Of a DNA stretch of 64,000 nucleotides, positions 55,624 through 64,000 are shown one piece after another (within the stretch, counting starts at the first letter, position 1; each line of letters begins with the position of its first letter). The stretch lies in NCBI RefSeq assembly GCF_000259195.1, contig NZ_JH650763.1, forward strand, positions 160,592-224,591. Reading direction: 5' to 3'. A program made the position numbers and the translations under genes. Source of the DNA: Pseudomonas donghuensis. Its GTDB lineage: Bacteria > Pseudomonadota > Gammaproteobacteria > Pseudomonadales > Pseudomonadaceae. The notes beneath the pieces are model-generated. The model did not search any database. It saw only the letters and a program-made list of their open reading frames with translations, and was not told the DNA's origin.

Positions 55624-56616
55624 TCAGGCGCGGAAGTGGCTTGGCGCAACGCCGCTCCAGCGCATGAAGGCGTGGCGAAAGCTGGCGGTTTCGCTGAAGC
55701 CCAGCAGTTCGGCGATGCGGTAGATGGGCAGCTGATCTTCGGCCAATAGCTGCTTGGCACGCTCGAAACGCAGTTCATCGAGCAGTTGTTGATAACTGCT
55801 GCCCAGCTCTTGCAGGTGCCGACGCAAGGTGCGCGACGAGCAGTTCATCTGCCGCGCCAGGCCTTCCAGCCCGGGAGCCGCATCGAGTTGCTCAAGCAGC
55901 AGCTGGCGAATCCGCCCGAGCCAGGCCTGGCGACCGGTGAACTCCAGGTTTAGCCGTCGGCAGCGCTCGCTCATGGCCCGGTGGGTGATCTGGTCGGCCA
56001 GCGGCAGGGGTTGCTCCAGCCATGCGCGCGCGAAGGCGAAGGCATTGTCGGCTGCCTCGAAGCGCAACGGGCAGGCGAAGCTGTCGCCATACAGCGCATG
56101 GTAATCGGGCGTGGGGTGGGCGAAGCGTGCCGCCAGCAGCGGTAGCGGTTGGCCAAGCAGGTCGTCGCAGATGACTTTCAGCGAGGTCAGGCAGAACTCG
56201 GCATTGAACGCCGCCAGCTGCGGTTCTTCGCGATAATCGCTGGCGCTGAACCAGACCCGCTCGCCGTCGTCGATCAGGCGCAGCTGAAAAAGTGTTCCCA
56301 GTAGCGCCGGGTACTGCATCGCCAGGCGCAAAGCGTCACCTAAGGTGGCACTGGAGAGCAGGGCGTAACCGAGCATGCCGTAGCAGGAAACATGCATGCG
56401 CCGGCCCAGTTCCAGGCCCACTTCGCGGCGCTGGGCCACGGCATTGGCACACACCAGCATCTCCTGGCGGGTGGTGATGCGCGAGTCGGCGCGGCCCAGG
56501 TCTGCCGGGCTGATGCCGCTGCCGGCAAGCAGCGCTTCATCGCCGGGGCCCTGGCCTTGAAAGGCCTGCAGAACCAGGGACACGGCGTTGAGGGTGGTGA
56601 GGTGTGAATGGAGCAT
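55624..56616 (-). CDS. AraC-family regulator with Arabinose_bd-type N-terminus
   Basis: 330 residues. The N-terminal half has LGRRMHVSCYGMLGYALLSSATLGDALRLAMQY, typical of the OruR/ArgR-like AraC group. The C-terminus has two helix-turn-helix units (LEGLARQMNCSSRTLRRHLQELG; IYRIAELLGFSETASFRHAFMRWSG). It lies upstream of, and in the same direction as, the polyamine genes, with a 141-bp gap, so it may control them. The effector is not evident. Confidence 0.8.
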   Translation of the reverse strand: MLHSHLTTLNAVSLVLQAFQGQGPGDEALLAGSGISPADLGRADSRITTRQEMLVCANAVAQRREVGLELGRRMHVSCYGMLGYALLSSATLGDALRLAMQYPALLGTLFQLRLIDDGERVWFSASDYREEPQLAAFNAEFCLTSLKVICDDLLGQPLPLLAARFAHPTPDYHALYGDSFACPLRFEAADNAFAFARAWLEQPLPLADQITHRAMSERCRRLNLEFTGRQAWLGRIRQLLLEQLDAAPGLEGLARQMNCSSRTLRRHLQELGSSYQQLLDELRFERAKQLLAEDQLPIYRIAELLGFSETASFRHAFMRWSGVAPSHFRA

Positions 56617-56676
56617 GCTCGGCTTCTTTCGGCAGGTTGGCCAAACAAGTCGAGCAATTTGTATGCCTTCAGTCGC

Positions 56677-57669
56677 TTATAGCAATTCCCCGCAAAGATC
56701 CTGCTCCACCAGGCGCCGAACCTCGGCAACCGGCAAACCGCTGCCCAGCAACAGCTGCAACTTGCCGAACAGTGCTTCACGGGTCATGCCGCCTCCCGAC
56801 AGCACACCGACCTGGCGCAAGCGGCTGCCGGCCTGGTAGACATCCAGTTCAACCCCGCCTTCATGGCACTGGGTGATGGCGACCACGACGATGCCACGTG
56901 CCTGAGCCTCGGCCAGGGCGGCGAGAAAGTCGGGGTTGTCGGACGGGCCGGTGCCACTGCCAAAGCATTCCAGGATCAAGCCTTGTGCGCCGCTGGCCAG
57001 CGCGGCCTGCAACAGGGGGGCGCCAAACCCTGGCACCAGGGGCAGCACCGCGACATTGGCGACCTGTTTCGGTTGGCGATAGTCGAGCGCGGCGGGCAGG
57101 GGTTGCGGCGCGCCAGCGCCGGCAAAACGCTTGAGGGTAACGAACGGATGACGGCCAAAGCTGCGCACCTTGGCGGTATGGTGCGGGGCCAGCAGTTCAC
57201 CGTGAAAGTACAGTTGCACACCGGGCGGGACGCCTGCAGCCAGGGCCTGTAGCGCCCCGGTGAGATTTTCCCAGGCATCGCTGTCGGCGACACCGGCTGG
57301 CAGCATGGAGCCGGTGAACAGCACCGGGATCTGCAGGCCCAGCAACTGGAAGCCCATGGCCGCAGCGCTGTAAGCCAGGGTATCGGTACCGTGCAGCACC
57401 AGCACGGCATCGCAGCTTTGCCCGTCGACCGCATCGATGATCGCCGCACGCAGGCGCTGCCAGTAGTGCGGGGTCATGTTGGCGCTGTCGATCAGCGGTA
57501 GCAGCTCACGGAACTGCCAGACGGGAATAGCGGCCTGCCCAGCCAGTTGCTCGCGCATCCGTTGCTCGAAGCCCGAGGCGGGGGCCAGGCCGTTGGCGCT
57601 GGCTTGCATGCCGATGGTGCCGCCGGTGTACAGCACCAAGATGTTGCGGGCTGGTTGCGCAGTTACCAT
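56677..57669 (-). CDS. Asparaginase
   Basis: 330 residues from the ATG at 57669. The two catalytic Thr motifs are seen: VLYTGGTIGM near the start and VLHGTDTLAYSAAAM (Thr-Asp pair). There is no signal peptide, so a cytoplasmic type I-like enzyme, though of the size of type II. It hydrolyses asparagine to aspartate and ammonia. Downstream of an AGCS symporter in the same direction (64-bp gap), and near aspA, so a small Asn/Asp use group is plausible. Confidence 0.83.
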   Translation of the reverse strand: MVTAQPARNILVLYTGGTIGMQASANGLAPASGFEQRMREQLAGQAAIPVWQFRELLPLIDSANMTPHYWQRLRAAIIDAVDGQSCDAVLVLHGTDTLAYSAAAMGFQLLGLQIPVLFTGSMLPAGVADSDAWENLTGALQALAAGVPPGVQLYFHGELLAPHHTAKVRSFGRHPFVTLKRFAGAGAPQPLPAALDYRQPKQVANVAVLPLVPGFGAPLLQAALASGAQGLILECFGSGTGPSDNPDFLAALAEAQARGIVVVAITQCHEGGVELDVYQAGSRLRQVGVLSGGGMTREALFGKLQLLLGSGLPVAEVRRLVEQDLCGELL

Positions 57670-57732
57670 TCGCCTGTCTCCGTGGTCGGCTTGAGATAAG
57701 CCGACCACAGTACGCCATCACTGTGCAGGCTG

Positions 57733-59142
57733 TCAGCGCTTGGCGTCTTCGACCTTGGCTGGCCAGGCTTTGGTGTCGAGGTCCAGGTCGGCGAACTTGG
57801 CCGAATCGAACACCGGCGTTTTTACCCCGGCAGCGCGCTGGTCGTCGTAGTCGCGCAGCACGCGCATGGCCACCTTGAACAGCAGGGCCAGGGCGATCAG
57901 GTTGACGAAGGCCAGGCAGGTCATGGTGATGTCGGCGAACGCGAACACCGTGCCCAGGTTCTGCACCGCGCCCCAGAAGATCAGTAGCAACACCAGTGCG
58001 CGGTAGCCGATCAGGGCCTTGCGGTTGTCACCGACCAGAAAGCGCAGGTTGCTCTCGCCCAGGTAGTAGTTGTAGAGGATCGAGGTGAACACGAACAGCG
58101 CCAGGGCGACGCTGATGAACATCCGTCCCCAGTCACCGACCACGGCAGCCAGCGAGTTCTGGGTCAACGCGATGCCGTCCCCTTCGAAGCCCGGGGTGTA
58201 GAAGCCCGAGAGCAGGATCAGCAAGGCCGTGCAGGTGCAGATGATGAAGGTGTCGAGGAATACTGAGAAGGCCTGGACCACGCCCTGGGCAATCGGGTGT
58301 TCGACCTGGGCCACGGCGGCGACGTTGGGTGCGCTGCCAAGGCCGGCTTCGTTGGCGAAAACGCCGCGCTTGACGCCCATGATGATGGCGCTGCCGACCA
58401 GGCCACCGAAGGCCTGATCCAGGCCGAAGGCGCTTTTGACGATGGTCATCAGCATGCCCGGCACCTGATCGAACTGCAGCACGATCACGTAAATGGTTAC
58501 GGCGATGTAAACCAGGGTCTTGACCGGTACCAGCAGGTCGGCGACGGCGGCGATACGCTTGATGCCGCCGATGAACACCAGGCCCAGCAGCAGCGCCAGG
58601 GCGATACCGGTGTAGGTGGTATCGAACTGGAAGGCGTTGTTCAGCGAGTGGGTCACGGCGTGGGCCTGCAGGCCGTTGAAGGCGAAGCCGAAGGTGACCA
58701 GCAGCAGGAAGGCCATGACCATGCCCAGCCAGCGCTTGCCCAGACCATGTTCGATGTAATACGACGGGCCGCCGCGGTACTGGCCTTCACTGTCGCAGCG
58801 TTTGTACAGCTGGCCGAGGGTGCATTCGATGAAGCTGCTGGACATGCCGACCAGCGCGGTTACCCACATCCAGAACACCGCACCGGGGCCGCCGAGGGTC
58901 ACGGCGATGCCGACACCTGCGATATTGCCCGCACCGACACGGCCGGCGAGGCTGAGCATCAGCGCCTGGAACGAGCTCAGTTGTTCGCTGCTGCTGCGCA
59001 GGCTGTCGCGAAATACCGAGAACATATGGGTGAAATAACGCAGCTGAACGAAACGCGAGCGGATCGTGAAGTAACTGCCCAGACCGACAATGAGCACGAT
59101 CAGTACCTTGCCCGATAGGAAGTCGTTGATGACTTCAAGCAT
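57733..59142 (-). CDS. Sodium:alanine/glycine symporter (AGCS family)
   Basis: 469 residues from the ATG at 59142, with about 10-11 membrane segments. SLAGRVGAGNIAGVGIAVTLGGPGAVFWMWVTALVGM is the AGCS signature with the Na+ and substrate residues; YYIEHGLG, GVFANEAGLGSAPNVAAVAQVEHP and SILYNYYLGESN follow. It imports alanine, glycine or related small amino acids with Na+ at the inner membrane. Next to asparaginase in the same direction. Confidence 0.87.
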   Translation of the reverse strand: MLEVINDFLSGKVLIVLIVGLGSYFTIRSRFVQLRYFTHMFSVFRDSLRSSSEQLSSFQALMLSLAGRVGAGNIAGVGIAVTLGGPGAVFWMWVTALVGMSSSFIECTLGQLYKRCDSEGQYRGGPSYYIEHGLGKRWLGMVMAFLLLVTFGFAFNGLQAHAVTHSLNNAFQFDTTYTGIALALLLGLVFIGGIKRIAAVADLLVPVKTLVYIAVTIYVIVLQFDQVPGMLMTIVKSAFGLDQAFGGLVGSAIIMGVKRGVFANEAGLGSAPNVAAVAQVEHPIAQGVVQAFSVFLDTFIICTCTALLILLSGFYTPGFEGDGIALTQNSLAAVVGDWGRMFISVALALFVFTSILYNYYLGESNLRFLVGDNRKALIGYRALVLLLIFWGAVQNLGTVFAFADITMTCLAFVNLIALALLFKVAMRVLRDYDDQRAAGVKTPVFDSAKFADLDLDTKAWPAKVEDAKR

Positions 59143-59274
59143 GGAGTGTTCCTCGCTTTTAATGACTTTTACTGCATGTCGCGCCAAGGAGCTGGCACGC
59201 AAGAGGGCGGGCACTATACCGATGCGAGCGCCGCGCGTCTGCCTTGGCGTGGCGGATATGCCCTGTGGTCGCCA

Positions 59275-59364
59275 CCGTGGGAGCTGGCGTTGCCAGCGAT
59301 GCGGCCGACGCGTAGCAGCTGAAACCGTGCTGATTTCATCGCCGGCAAGGCCGGCTCCCACGGG
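59275..59364. repeat. REP inverted pair
   Basis: CCGTGGGAGCTGGCGTTGCC and GGCAAGGCCGGCTCCCACGG face each other in the gap between the symporter and aspA. Nothing else is seen in 59143-59388. Confidence 0.7.
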
Positions 59365-59388
59365 ATTGAAGGTGCGGCAGGAGGGCAT

Positions 59389-59422
59389 AAAAAAAGGGCC
59401 CGGGGAATGATCCCTGGGCCCT
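59389..59422 (-). terminator. Rho-independent terminator of aspA
   Basis: On the minus strand AGGGCCCAGGGA pairs with TCCCCGGGCCC around TCAT, followed by seven T's. Confidence 0.85.
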
Positions 59423-59476
59423 CAAAAGGTGAGAGGTGTCTAGTCCCTCGACCTGGTGAGCGTGTTACAGCATCGG

Positions 59477-60901
59477 TTACGCCTTGAGCGGCACCAGACG
59501 CGGAGCAATCATGTTTTCCGGACGCAGGATGTCGTTGAGCATCTCTTCGTCCAGCAGGCCTTCTTCACGTACCAGTTCCAGCACGCCACGGCCGCTTTCC
59601 AGGGCGATGGCAGCGATACGGGTAGCGTTTTCATAGCCGATGTACGGGTTCAGGGCGGTGACCAGGCCGATCGAGTGCTCGACCAGTTCACGGCAGCGTT
59701 GTTCGTTGGCGGTGATGCCGACGATGCAGTGCTCGCGCAGCATGTCCATGGCGCGTTGCAGCAGGCGGATCGAGTCGAAGATCTTGTAGGCGATCAGCGG
59801 CTCCATGACGTTCAGCTGCAGTTGGCCACCTTCGGCCGCGACGGTCAGGGCCAGGTCGTTGCCCATGATGGCGAAGGCCACCTGGTTGACCGCTTCCGGG
59901 ATAACCGGGTTGACCTTGCCTGGCATGATCGAGCTGCCTGGCTGACGCGCTGGCAGGTTGATTTCGTTGATGCCGGTGCGTGGGCCGCTGGACAGCAGGC
60001 GCAGGTCGTTGCAGATCTTCGACAGCTTGACCGCAGTACGCTTGAGCATGCCCGAGAACAGGACGAAGGCGCCCATGTCCGAGGTGGCTTCGATCAGGTC
60101 GGCAGCCGGTACCAGCGGCTGGCCGCTGATGGTGGCCAGGCGCTGAACGGCCAGGGCCTGGTAGCCAGGGTCGGCGTTGATGCCGGTACCGATGGCGGTA
60201 CCCCCCAGGTTGATTTCGGTCAGCAGCTCTGGCGCCAGGGAACGCAGACGGTTGAGGTCTTCGGTCATGGTGGTGGCGAAGGCGCGGAATTCCTGGCCCA
60301 GGGTCATCGGCACAGCGTCCTGCAGCTGGGTACGGCCCATCTTCAGTACGTGATCGAATTCCTGACCTTTGGCAGCGAAGGCCTGGATCAGGCTGTCGAG
60401 GCTGGCCAGCAGGGCGTCGTGACCCAGCAGCAGACCCAGACGGATCGCGGTCGGGTAGGCGTCGTTGGTCGACTGCGCCATGTTCACGTCGTTGTTCGGG
60501 TGCAGGTACTTGTACTCGCCCTTCTGGTGGCCCATGGCCTCCAGCGCGATGTTGGCGATCACTTCGTTGGCGTTCATGTTGGTAGACGTACCAGCACCGC
60601 CTTGAATCATGTCGACCACGAACTGCTCGTGGTAGTCGCCGCGGATCAGACGGGCGCAAGCCTCGCTGATGGCAGCGTGCTTGGCATCGCTCAGGTGACC
60701 CAGCTCGCGGTTGGCGTCGGCAGCAGCCTGTTTGACCATGGCCAGGGCCACAACCAGTTTAGGGTAGTGCGACAGCGGAACGCCGGAGAGGTGGAAGTTG
60801 TTGGCAGCACGCAGAGTCTGGATACCGTAGTAGGCATCAGCAGGGACTTCGAGGGTGCCAAGCAGATCTTTTTCGACACGGAACGATGCAGCAGCGGACA
60901 T
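59477..60901 (-). CDS. aspA: Aspartate ammonia-lyase
   Basis: 474 residues from the ATG at 60901. GSSIMPGKVNP is the superfamily signature with the catalytic Ser loop; GGAGTSTNMNANEVIANIA, NNDVNMAQSTNDAYPTAIR and GRTQLQDAVPMTLGQE are other active-site segments. It splits aspartate to fumarate and ammonia in the cytoplasm. Fumarase C is the nearest alternative, but RVEKDLLG.LEVP at the start and the Leu/Gln pattern fit aspartase. Divergent from a HypT-like regulator. Confidence 0.88.
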   Translation of the reverse strand: MSAAASFRVEKDLLGTLEVPADAYYGIQTLRAANNFHLSGVPLSHYPKLVVALAMVKQAAADANRELGHLSDAKHAAISEACARLIRGDYHEQFVVDMIQGGAGTSTNMNANEVIANIALEAMGHQKGEYKYLHPNNDVNMAQSTNDAYPTAIRLGLLLGHDALLASLDSLIQAFAAKGQEFDHVLKMGRTQLQDAVPMTLGQEFRAFATTMTEDLNRLRSLAPELLTEINLGGTAIGTGINADPGYQALAVQRLATISGQPLVPAADLIEATSDMGAFVLFSGMLKRTAVKLSKICNDLRLLSSGPRTGINEINLPARQPGSSIMPGKVNPVIPEAVNQVAFAIMGNDLALTVAAEGGQLQLNVMEPLIAYKIFDSIRLLQRAMDMLREHCIVGITANEQRCRELVEHSIGLVTALNPYIGYENATRIAAIALESGRGVLELVREEGLLDEEMLNDILRPENMIAPRLVPLKA

Positions 60902-61078
60902 GATAGATATCATCTCGAGTTTGACCCGGCACATGCCGGAATGGCGCCAATCCTAGGCTTGCGCCGATTTTGCGGCCAATGCTGTTACACGCTAACCTAT
61001 GCATAAACGGCATACGGGTTGATGTGACGTCAACTGCCGATCGAGCGTGTTCAATTTTGGTGCATGCCTGGAGAGCTC

Positions 61079-61990
61079 ATGAACCTTGAGAGCAAATGGC
61101 TGGAAGATTTCAGTGCCCTGGCCGCGACCCGCAGCTTTTCCCAGGCCGCCGAGCGCCGCTTCGTCACCCAGCCGGCCTTCAGCCGGCGTATTCGCAGCCT
61201 TGAGGCGGCGCTGGGGCTGACCCTGGTCAACCGCTCGCGTACGCCTATTGAGTTGACGGCGGCGGGGCAATTGTTCCTGGTGACGGCGCGTACGGTGGTG
61301 GATCAGTTGGGCGAAGTGTTGCGCCACCTGCATCACCTGGAAGGCGGGCAGGGCGAGGTGATCCAGGTGTCGGCGGCGCACTCGCTGGCGCTGGGGTTCT
61401 TTCCGCGCTGGATCGCGCAACTGCGCAACGACGGCCTGAACATCGCCACGCGCCTGGTGGCAACCAACGTCGGCGATGCGGTGCATGCCCTGCGTGAAGG
61501 CGGCTGCGACCTGATGCTGGCCTTCTACGACCCCGATGCAGCCTTGCAAATGGATGCGGAGATCTTCCCGTCGCTGCATCTGGGCCATACCGAGATGCTG
61601 CCTGTGTGCGCCGCCGATGCCGAGGGCAAGCCGCTGTTCGATCTGGAAGGCGAGGGCAGTGTGCCGTTGCTGGCCTACAGCGCCGGGGCGTTTCTCGGTC
61701 GTTCGGTCAATCTGTTGTTGCGTCAGCGCAACCTGCGTTTTACCACCGTCTATGAAACGGCGATGGCCGACAGCCTCAAGAGCATGGCCCTTGAAGGCCT
61801 GGGTATCGCCTGGGTGCCACGGCTGTCGGCGCGGGCCGAGCTTGAGCGCGGTGAGCTGGTGATTTGCGGCGGCAGCCAGTGGCATGTGCCGCTGGAAATC
61901 CGCCTGTATCGCTGCGCCCTGGTGCGCAAGGCCAACGTGCGCCTGCTGTGGCGCAAGCTTGAGGGCGGTTCGCCAGCAGCCGGGGCTTGA
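61079..61990 (+). CDS. LysR-type regulator, HypT (YjiE)-like
   Basis: 303 residues from the ATG at 61079 (ATG 61064 is possible). It begins [41 protein letters not shown]; the W.-L-x-DF and QPAFSRRIR wording follows E. coli HypT. The effector half has [47 protein letters not shown] and [18 protein letters not shown]. HypT senses hypochlorite through methionine oxidation; whether this copy does so cannot be told. Divergent from aspA, which it may control instead. Confidence 0.75.
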   Translation: MNLESKWLEDFSALAATRSFSQAAERRFVTQPAFSRRIRSLEAALGLTLVNRSRTPIELTAAGQLFLVTARTVVDQLGEVLRHLHHLEGGQGEVIQVSAAHSLALGFFPRWIAQLRNDGLNIATRLVATNVGDAVHALREGGCDLMLAFYDPDAALQMDAEIFPSLHLGHTEMLPVCAADAEGKPLFDLEGEGSVPLLAYSAGAFLGRSVNLLLRQRNLRFTTVYETAMADSLKSMALEGLGIAWVPRLSARAELERGELVICGGSQWHVPLEIRLYRCALVRKANVRLLWRKLEGGSPAAGA

Positions 61991-62112
61991 CCCAAAAGTC
62001 AGCCAAAGCCCCGAAAAATAAGGCCGACAGTTGGTCGTCAGGGTGCATCCAAGGCGTTGCTTTGCGGTATACTGCGCGGCCTTCGGTCGGCATGCCCGGC
62101 CCTAATTCGTAT

Positions 62113-62153
62113 AACAAGCCACGCCGGTCGTCCCGCGTGGCTTGTTGTTTTTT
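62113..62153 (+). terminator. Terminator hairpin in the purE leader
   Basis: AACAAGCCACGC (62113-62124) pairs perfectly with GCGTGGCTTGTT (62135-62146) and is followed by six T's. It lies after a TATACT -10-like hexamer (about 62069) and 38 nt before the purE ATG, so it could attenuate purEK. It could also simply end the upstream regulator transcript. Confidence 0.75.
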
Positions 62154-62190
62154 GACGCGCCTGCGGGCGCCCAAGAGAAGAGGCTCGACG

Positions 62191-62682
62191 ATGAGTGCAC
62201 TGGTTGGCGTGATCATGGGCTCCAAGTCCGATTGGTCCACCCTTAGCCACACCGCCGATATGCTGGAAAAACTCGGCATTCCCTACGAGGTCAAGGTGGT
62301 GTCTGCCCACCGGACCCCGGACCTGCTGTTCCAGTATGCCGAAGAGGCCGAAGGCCGTGGCATCGAGGTGATCATCGCCGGCGCCGGTGGCGCTGCCCAC
62401 CTGCCAGGCATGTGTGCGGCCAAGACCCACCTGCCGGTGCTGGGCGTGCCGGTACAGTCGTCGATGCTCTCCGGGGTCGACTCGCTGCTGTCGATCGTGC
62501 AGATGCCAGCCGGTATTCCGGTTGCCACCCTGGCCATTGGCAAGGCCGGCGCGATCAACGCCGCGCTGCTCTCGGCAAGCATCCTTGGCGCCAAGCACCC
62601 GCAGTTCCACACGGTGCTCAAACAGTTCCGCGCTGAGCAGACAGACAACGTTCTGGACCATCCAGATCCGCGCCAGGCTTGA
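62191..62682 (+). CDS. purE: 5-(carboxyamino)imidazole ribonucleotide mutase
   Basis: 163 residues from the ATG at 62191 (AGAAGAGG site). [25 protein letters not shown] and [26 protein letters not shown] are the PurE class I landmarks, with the active-site His in SAHRTP. It converts N5-CAIR to CAIR in purine synthesis. purK starts 10 nt downstream. The preceding leader holds a terminator hairpin. Confidence 0.93.
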   Translation: MSALVGVIMGSKSDWSTLSHTADMLEKLGIPYEVKVVSAHRTPDLLFQYAEEAEGRGIEVIIAGAGGAAHLPGMCAAKTHLPVLGVPVQSSMLSGVDSLLSIVQMPAGIPVATLAIGKAGAINAALLSASILGAKHPQFHTVLKQFRAEQTDNVLDHPDPRQA

Positions 62683-62692
62683 GGTCAAAAGC

Positions 62693-63775
62693 ATGAAAAT
62701 CGGTGTAATCGGTGGCGGCCAGCTGGGCCGCATGTTGGCTCTGGCGGGTACTCCGCTGGGCATGAACTTCGCTTTCCTCGACCCGGCTCCAGATGCCTGC
62801 GCGGCGCCTCTGGGCGAGCACCTGCGTGCCGATTACGGTGACCAGGACCACCTGCGACAGTTGGCCGACGAAGTTGACCTGGTGACCTTCGAATTCGAAA
62901 GCGTCCCGGCTGAAACCGTGGCCTTCCTGTCGCAGTTCGTGCCGGTCTACCCGAGTGCCGAATCCCTGCGTATCGCCCGCGATCGCTGGTTCGAAAAGAG
63001 CATGTTCAAGGACCTGGGCATTCCCACCCCGGCCTTCGCCGATATCCAGTCGCAAGCCGACCTGGATGCCGCCGTTGCCAGCATCGGCCTGCCTGCCGTA
63101 CTCAAGACCCGCACCCTGGGTTATGACGGCAAGGGGCAGAAAGTGCTGCGAACTGCCGAGGATGTTGTGGGTACCTTCGCCGAACTGGGCAGCGTCCCGT
63201 GCCTGCTCGAAGGCTTCGTACCGTTCACCGGCGAAGTGTCGCTGATCGCCGTGCGCGCCCGTGATGGCGAAACCCGTTTCTACCCGTTGGTGCACAACAC
63301 CCACGAGAGCGGCATCCTGCGCCTGTCGGTGGCCAGCGAAGACCACTTGCTCCAGAACCTGGCCGAAGACTACGCCGGTCGCGTGCTCAAGCAGCTCGAC
63401 TATGTCGGCGTGCTGGCTTTCGAGTTCTTTGAAGTCGATGGTGGCCTCAAGGCCAACGAGATTGCTCCACGGGTGCATAACTCCGGGCACTGGACCATCG
63501 AAGGCGCCGAGTGCAGCCAGTTCGAAAACCATCTGCGTGCCGTTGCCGGTTTGCCGCTGGGTTCGACCGCCAAGGTCGGCGAAAGCGCGATGCTCAACTT
63601 CATCGGTGAAGTGCCGGCGGTCGACAAGGTGATTGCCATCGACGAATGCCACCTGCACCACTACGGCAAGGCCTTCAAGGTCGGGCGCAAGGTTGGCCAC
63701 GCCACCCTGCGTTGCGACGACCTGGCGACCCTGGAACAAAAAATCCAGCAAGTCGAAGCCCTGATCAAGGGCTGA
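62693..63775 (+). CDS. purK: 5-(carboxyamino)imidazole ribonucleotide synthase
   Basis: 360 residues from the ATG at 62693. It opens IGVIGGGQLGRMLALAG, and the ATP-grasp core has VLKTRTLGYDGKGQ, LLEGFVPFTGEVSLIA, FEFFEVDGGLKANEIAPRVHNSGHWTIEGAECSQFENHLRA. It uses ATP and bicarbonate to carboxylate AIR to N5-CAIR, the substrate of PurE. Same operon as purE. Confidence 0.93.
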   Translation: MKIGVIGGGQLGRMLALAGTPLGMNFAFLDPAPDACAAPLGEHLRADYGDQDHLRQLADEVDLVTFEFESVPAETVAFLSQFVPVYPSAESLRIARDRWFEKSMFKDLGIPTPAFADIQSQADLDAAVASIGLPAVLKTRTLGYDGKGQKVLRTAEDVVGTFAELGSVPCLLEGFVPFTGEVSLIAVRARDGETRFYPLVHNTHESGILRLSVASEDHLLQNLAEDYAGRVLKQLDYVGVLAFEFFEVDGGLKANEIAPRVHNSGHWTIEGAECSQFENHLRAVAGLPLGSTAKVGESAMLNFIGEVPAVDKVIAIDECHLHHYGKAFKVGRKVGHATLRCDDLATLEQKIQQVEALIKG

Positions 63776-63813
63776 AGGGAACCTTCCCGCTCCGCTATCC
63801 CTCTGATGGCAGG

Positions 63814-63842
63814 ATGCCAAAGCGCTGGCTAGGCTTTGGCAT
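63814..63842. terminator. Hairpin after purK
   Basis: ATGCCAAAGC (63814-63823) pairs with GCTTTGGCAT (63833-63842). There is no T tract, so termination is uncertain. Confidence 0.4.
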
Positions 63843-63868
63843 GCGCCATTTAACTCAGAGGGATTGCC

Positions 63869-64000
63869 ATGGGTATCATCGGAACCATCTTCATCGGCCT
63901 GATCGTCGGTCTGCTGGCACGCTTTCTAAAGCCTGGCGACGACAGCATGGGCTGGATCATGACCATTCTGCTGGGTATTGCCGGTTCGCTTGCCGCGACC
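63869..64000 (+). CDS. GlsB/YeaQ/YmgE-family membrane protein (partial, runs off the right edge)
   Basis: 44 codons from the ATG at 63869, with AGAGGGA before it, to the window end. GIIGTIFIGLIVGLLARFLKPG is followed by MGWIMTILLGIAGSLAAT, the small two-to-three-helix 'transglycosylase-associated' family often made under stress. Function is unclear. The end of the gene is outside the window. Confidence 0.8.
   Translation, partial: MGIIGTIFIGLIVGLLARFLKPGDDSMGWIMTILLGIAGSLAAT

Overview
The window looks like the chromosome of a Pseudomonas of the P. putida group. It is G+C rich and has Pseudomonas-type REP hairpins. From about 22 kb onward the gene order (lpd, cfa, cls, folE2, cobW pair, pdxY, kef-like, uvrD, zwf/hexR-like, pycR-pycA-pycB, aspA, purE-purK) matches, from memory, a block close to the replication origin in P. 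putida. A full hcnABC operon suggests a cyanogenic member (P. entomophila-like); this species-level guess is inference.

Layout. (1) 1-7.1 kb is an accessory segment: the tail of a CHAT-like protein, an IS66-like palindromic remnant, a 1323-aa STAND-type NTPase with a Cap4-like nuclease head (candidate antiviral Avs-like protein), a coupled Sel1-repeat/DnaJ-type zinc-finger gene pair, a broken GNAT gene and repeats that may be a decayed insertion-sequence end. (2) 7.2-10.2 kb is the hydrogen cyanide synthase operon hcnABC, with a near-perfect Rsm site at the hcnA ribosome binding site. (3) 10.2-22.5 kb is a benzoate/catechol island: catR-like LysR, two BenR paralogues, benK, benF-like porin, benABCD, catBCA. 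It carries two XylS/BenR-type tandem operators with identical 21-bp phasing. It turns benzoate into catechol, then cis,cis-muconate and muconolactone. (4) 22.6-27.5 kb holds lpd, cfa, cls and a DUF3617 protein. (5) 27.5-31.8 kb is a zinc-starvation locus: folE2 and a small secreted protein face cobW, DUF1826 and a second cobW across a perfect Zur-like palindrome. (6) 31.8-42.7 kb holds pdxY, a thioesterase, a Kef-type antiporter, SMI1/KNR4 and Tim44-like proteins, uvrD and a membrane PAS-GGDEF-EAL protein. (7) 42.7-49.9 kb is central carbon: zwf and a hexR-like regulator share a perfect HexR box, and pycR faces two-subunit pyruvate carboxylase pycA-pycB. (8) 49.9-59.1 kb holds two GNATs, PaiB-like and MocR-like regulators, a polyamine-binding protein with an acetylpolyamine amidohydrolase, an AraC regulator, an asparaginase and an AGCS amino-acid symporter. 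(9) 59.4-64 kb holds aspA, a HypT-like regulator, purE-purK behind a leader terminator, and the start of a GlsB/YeaQ-type membrane gene.

No rRNA, tRNA, CRISPR array or intact transposase was seen. The strongest unexplained signals are the defence-like segment at the left edge, the duplicated BenR circuit, and nine exact DnaA-box sequences (TTATCCACA), two of them in a 103-bp cluster inside the linker of the MocR gene. Coordinates of starts are my choice from ribosome binding sites and family alignment from memory; no search was run.
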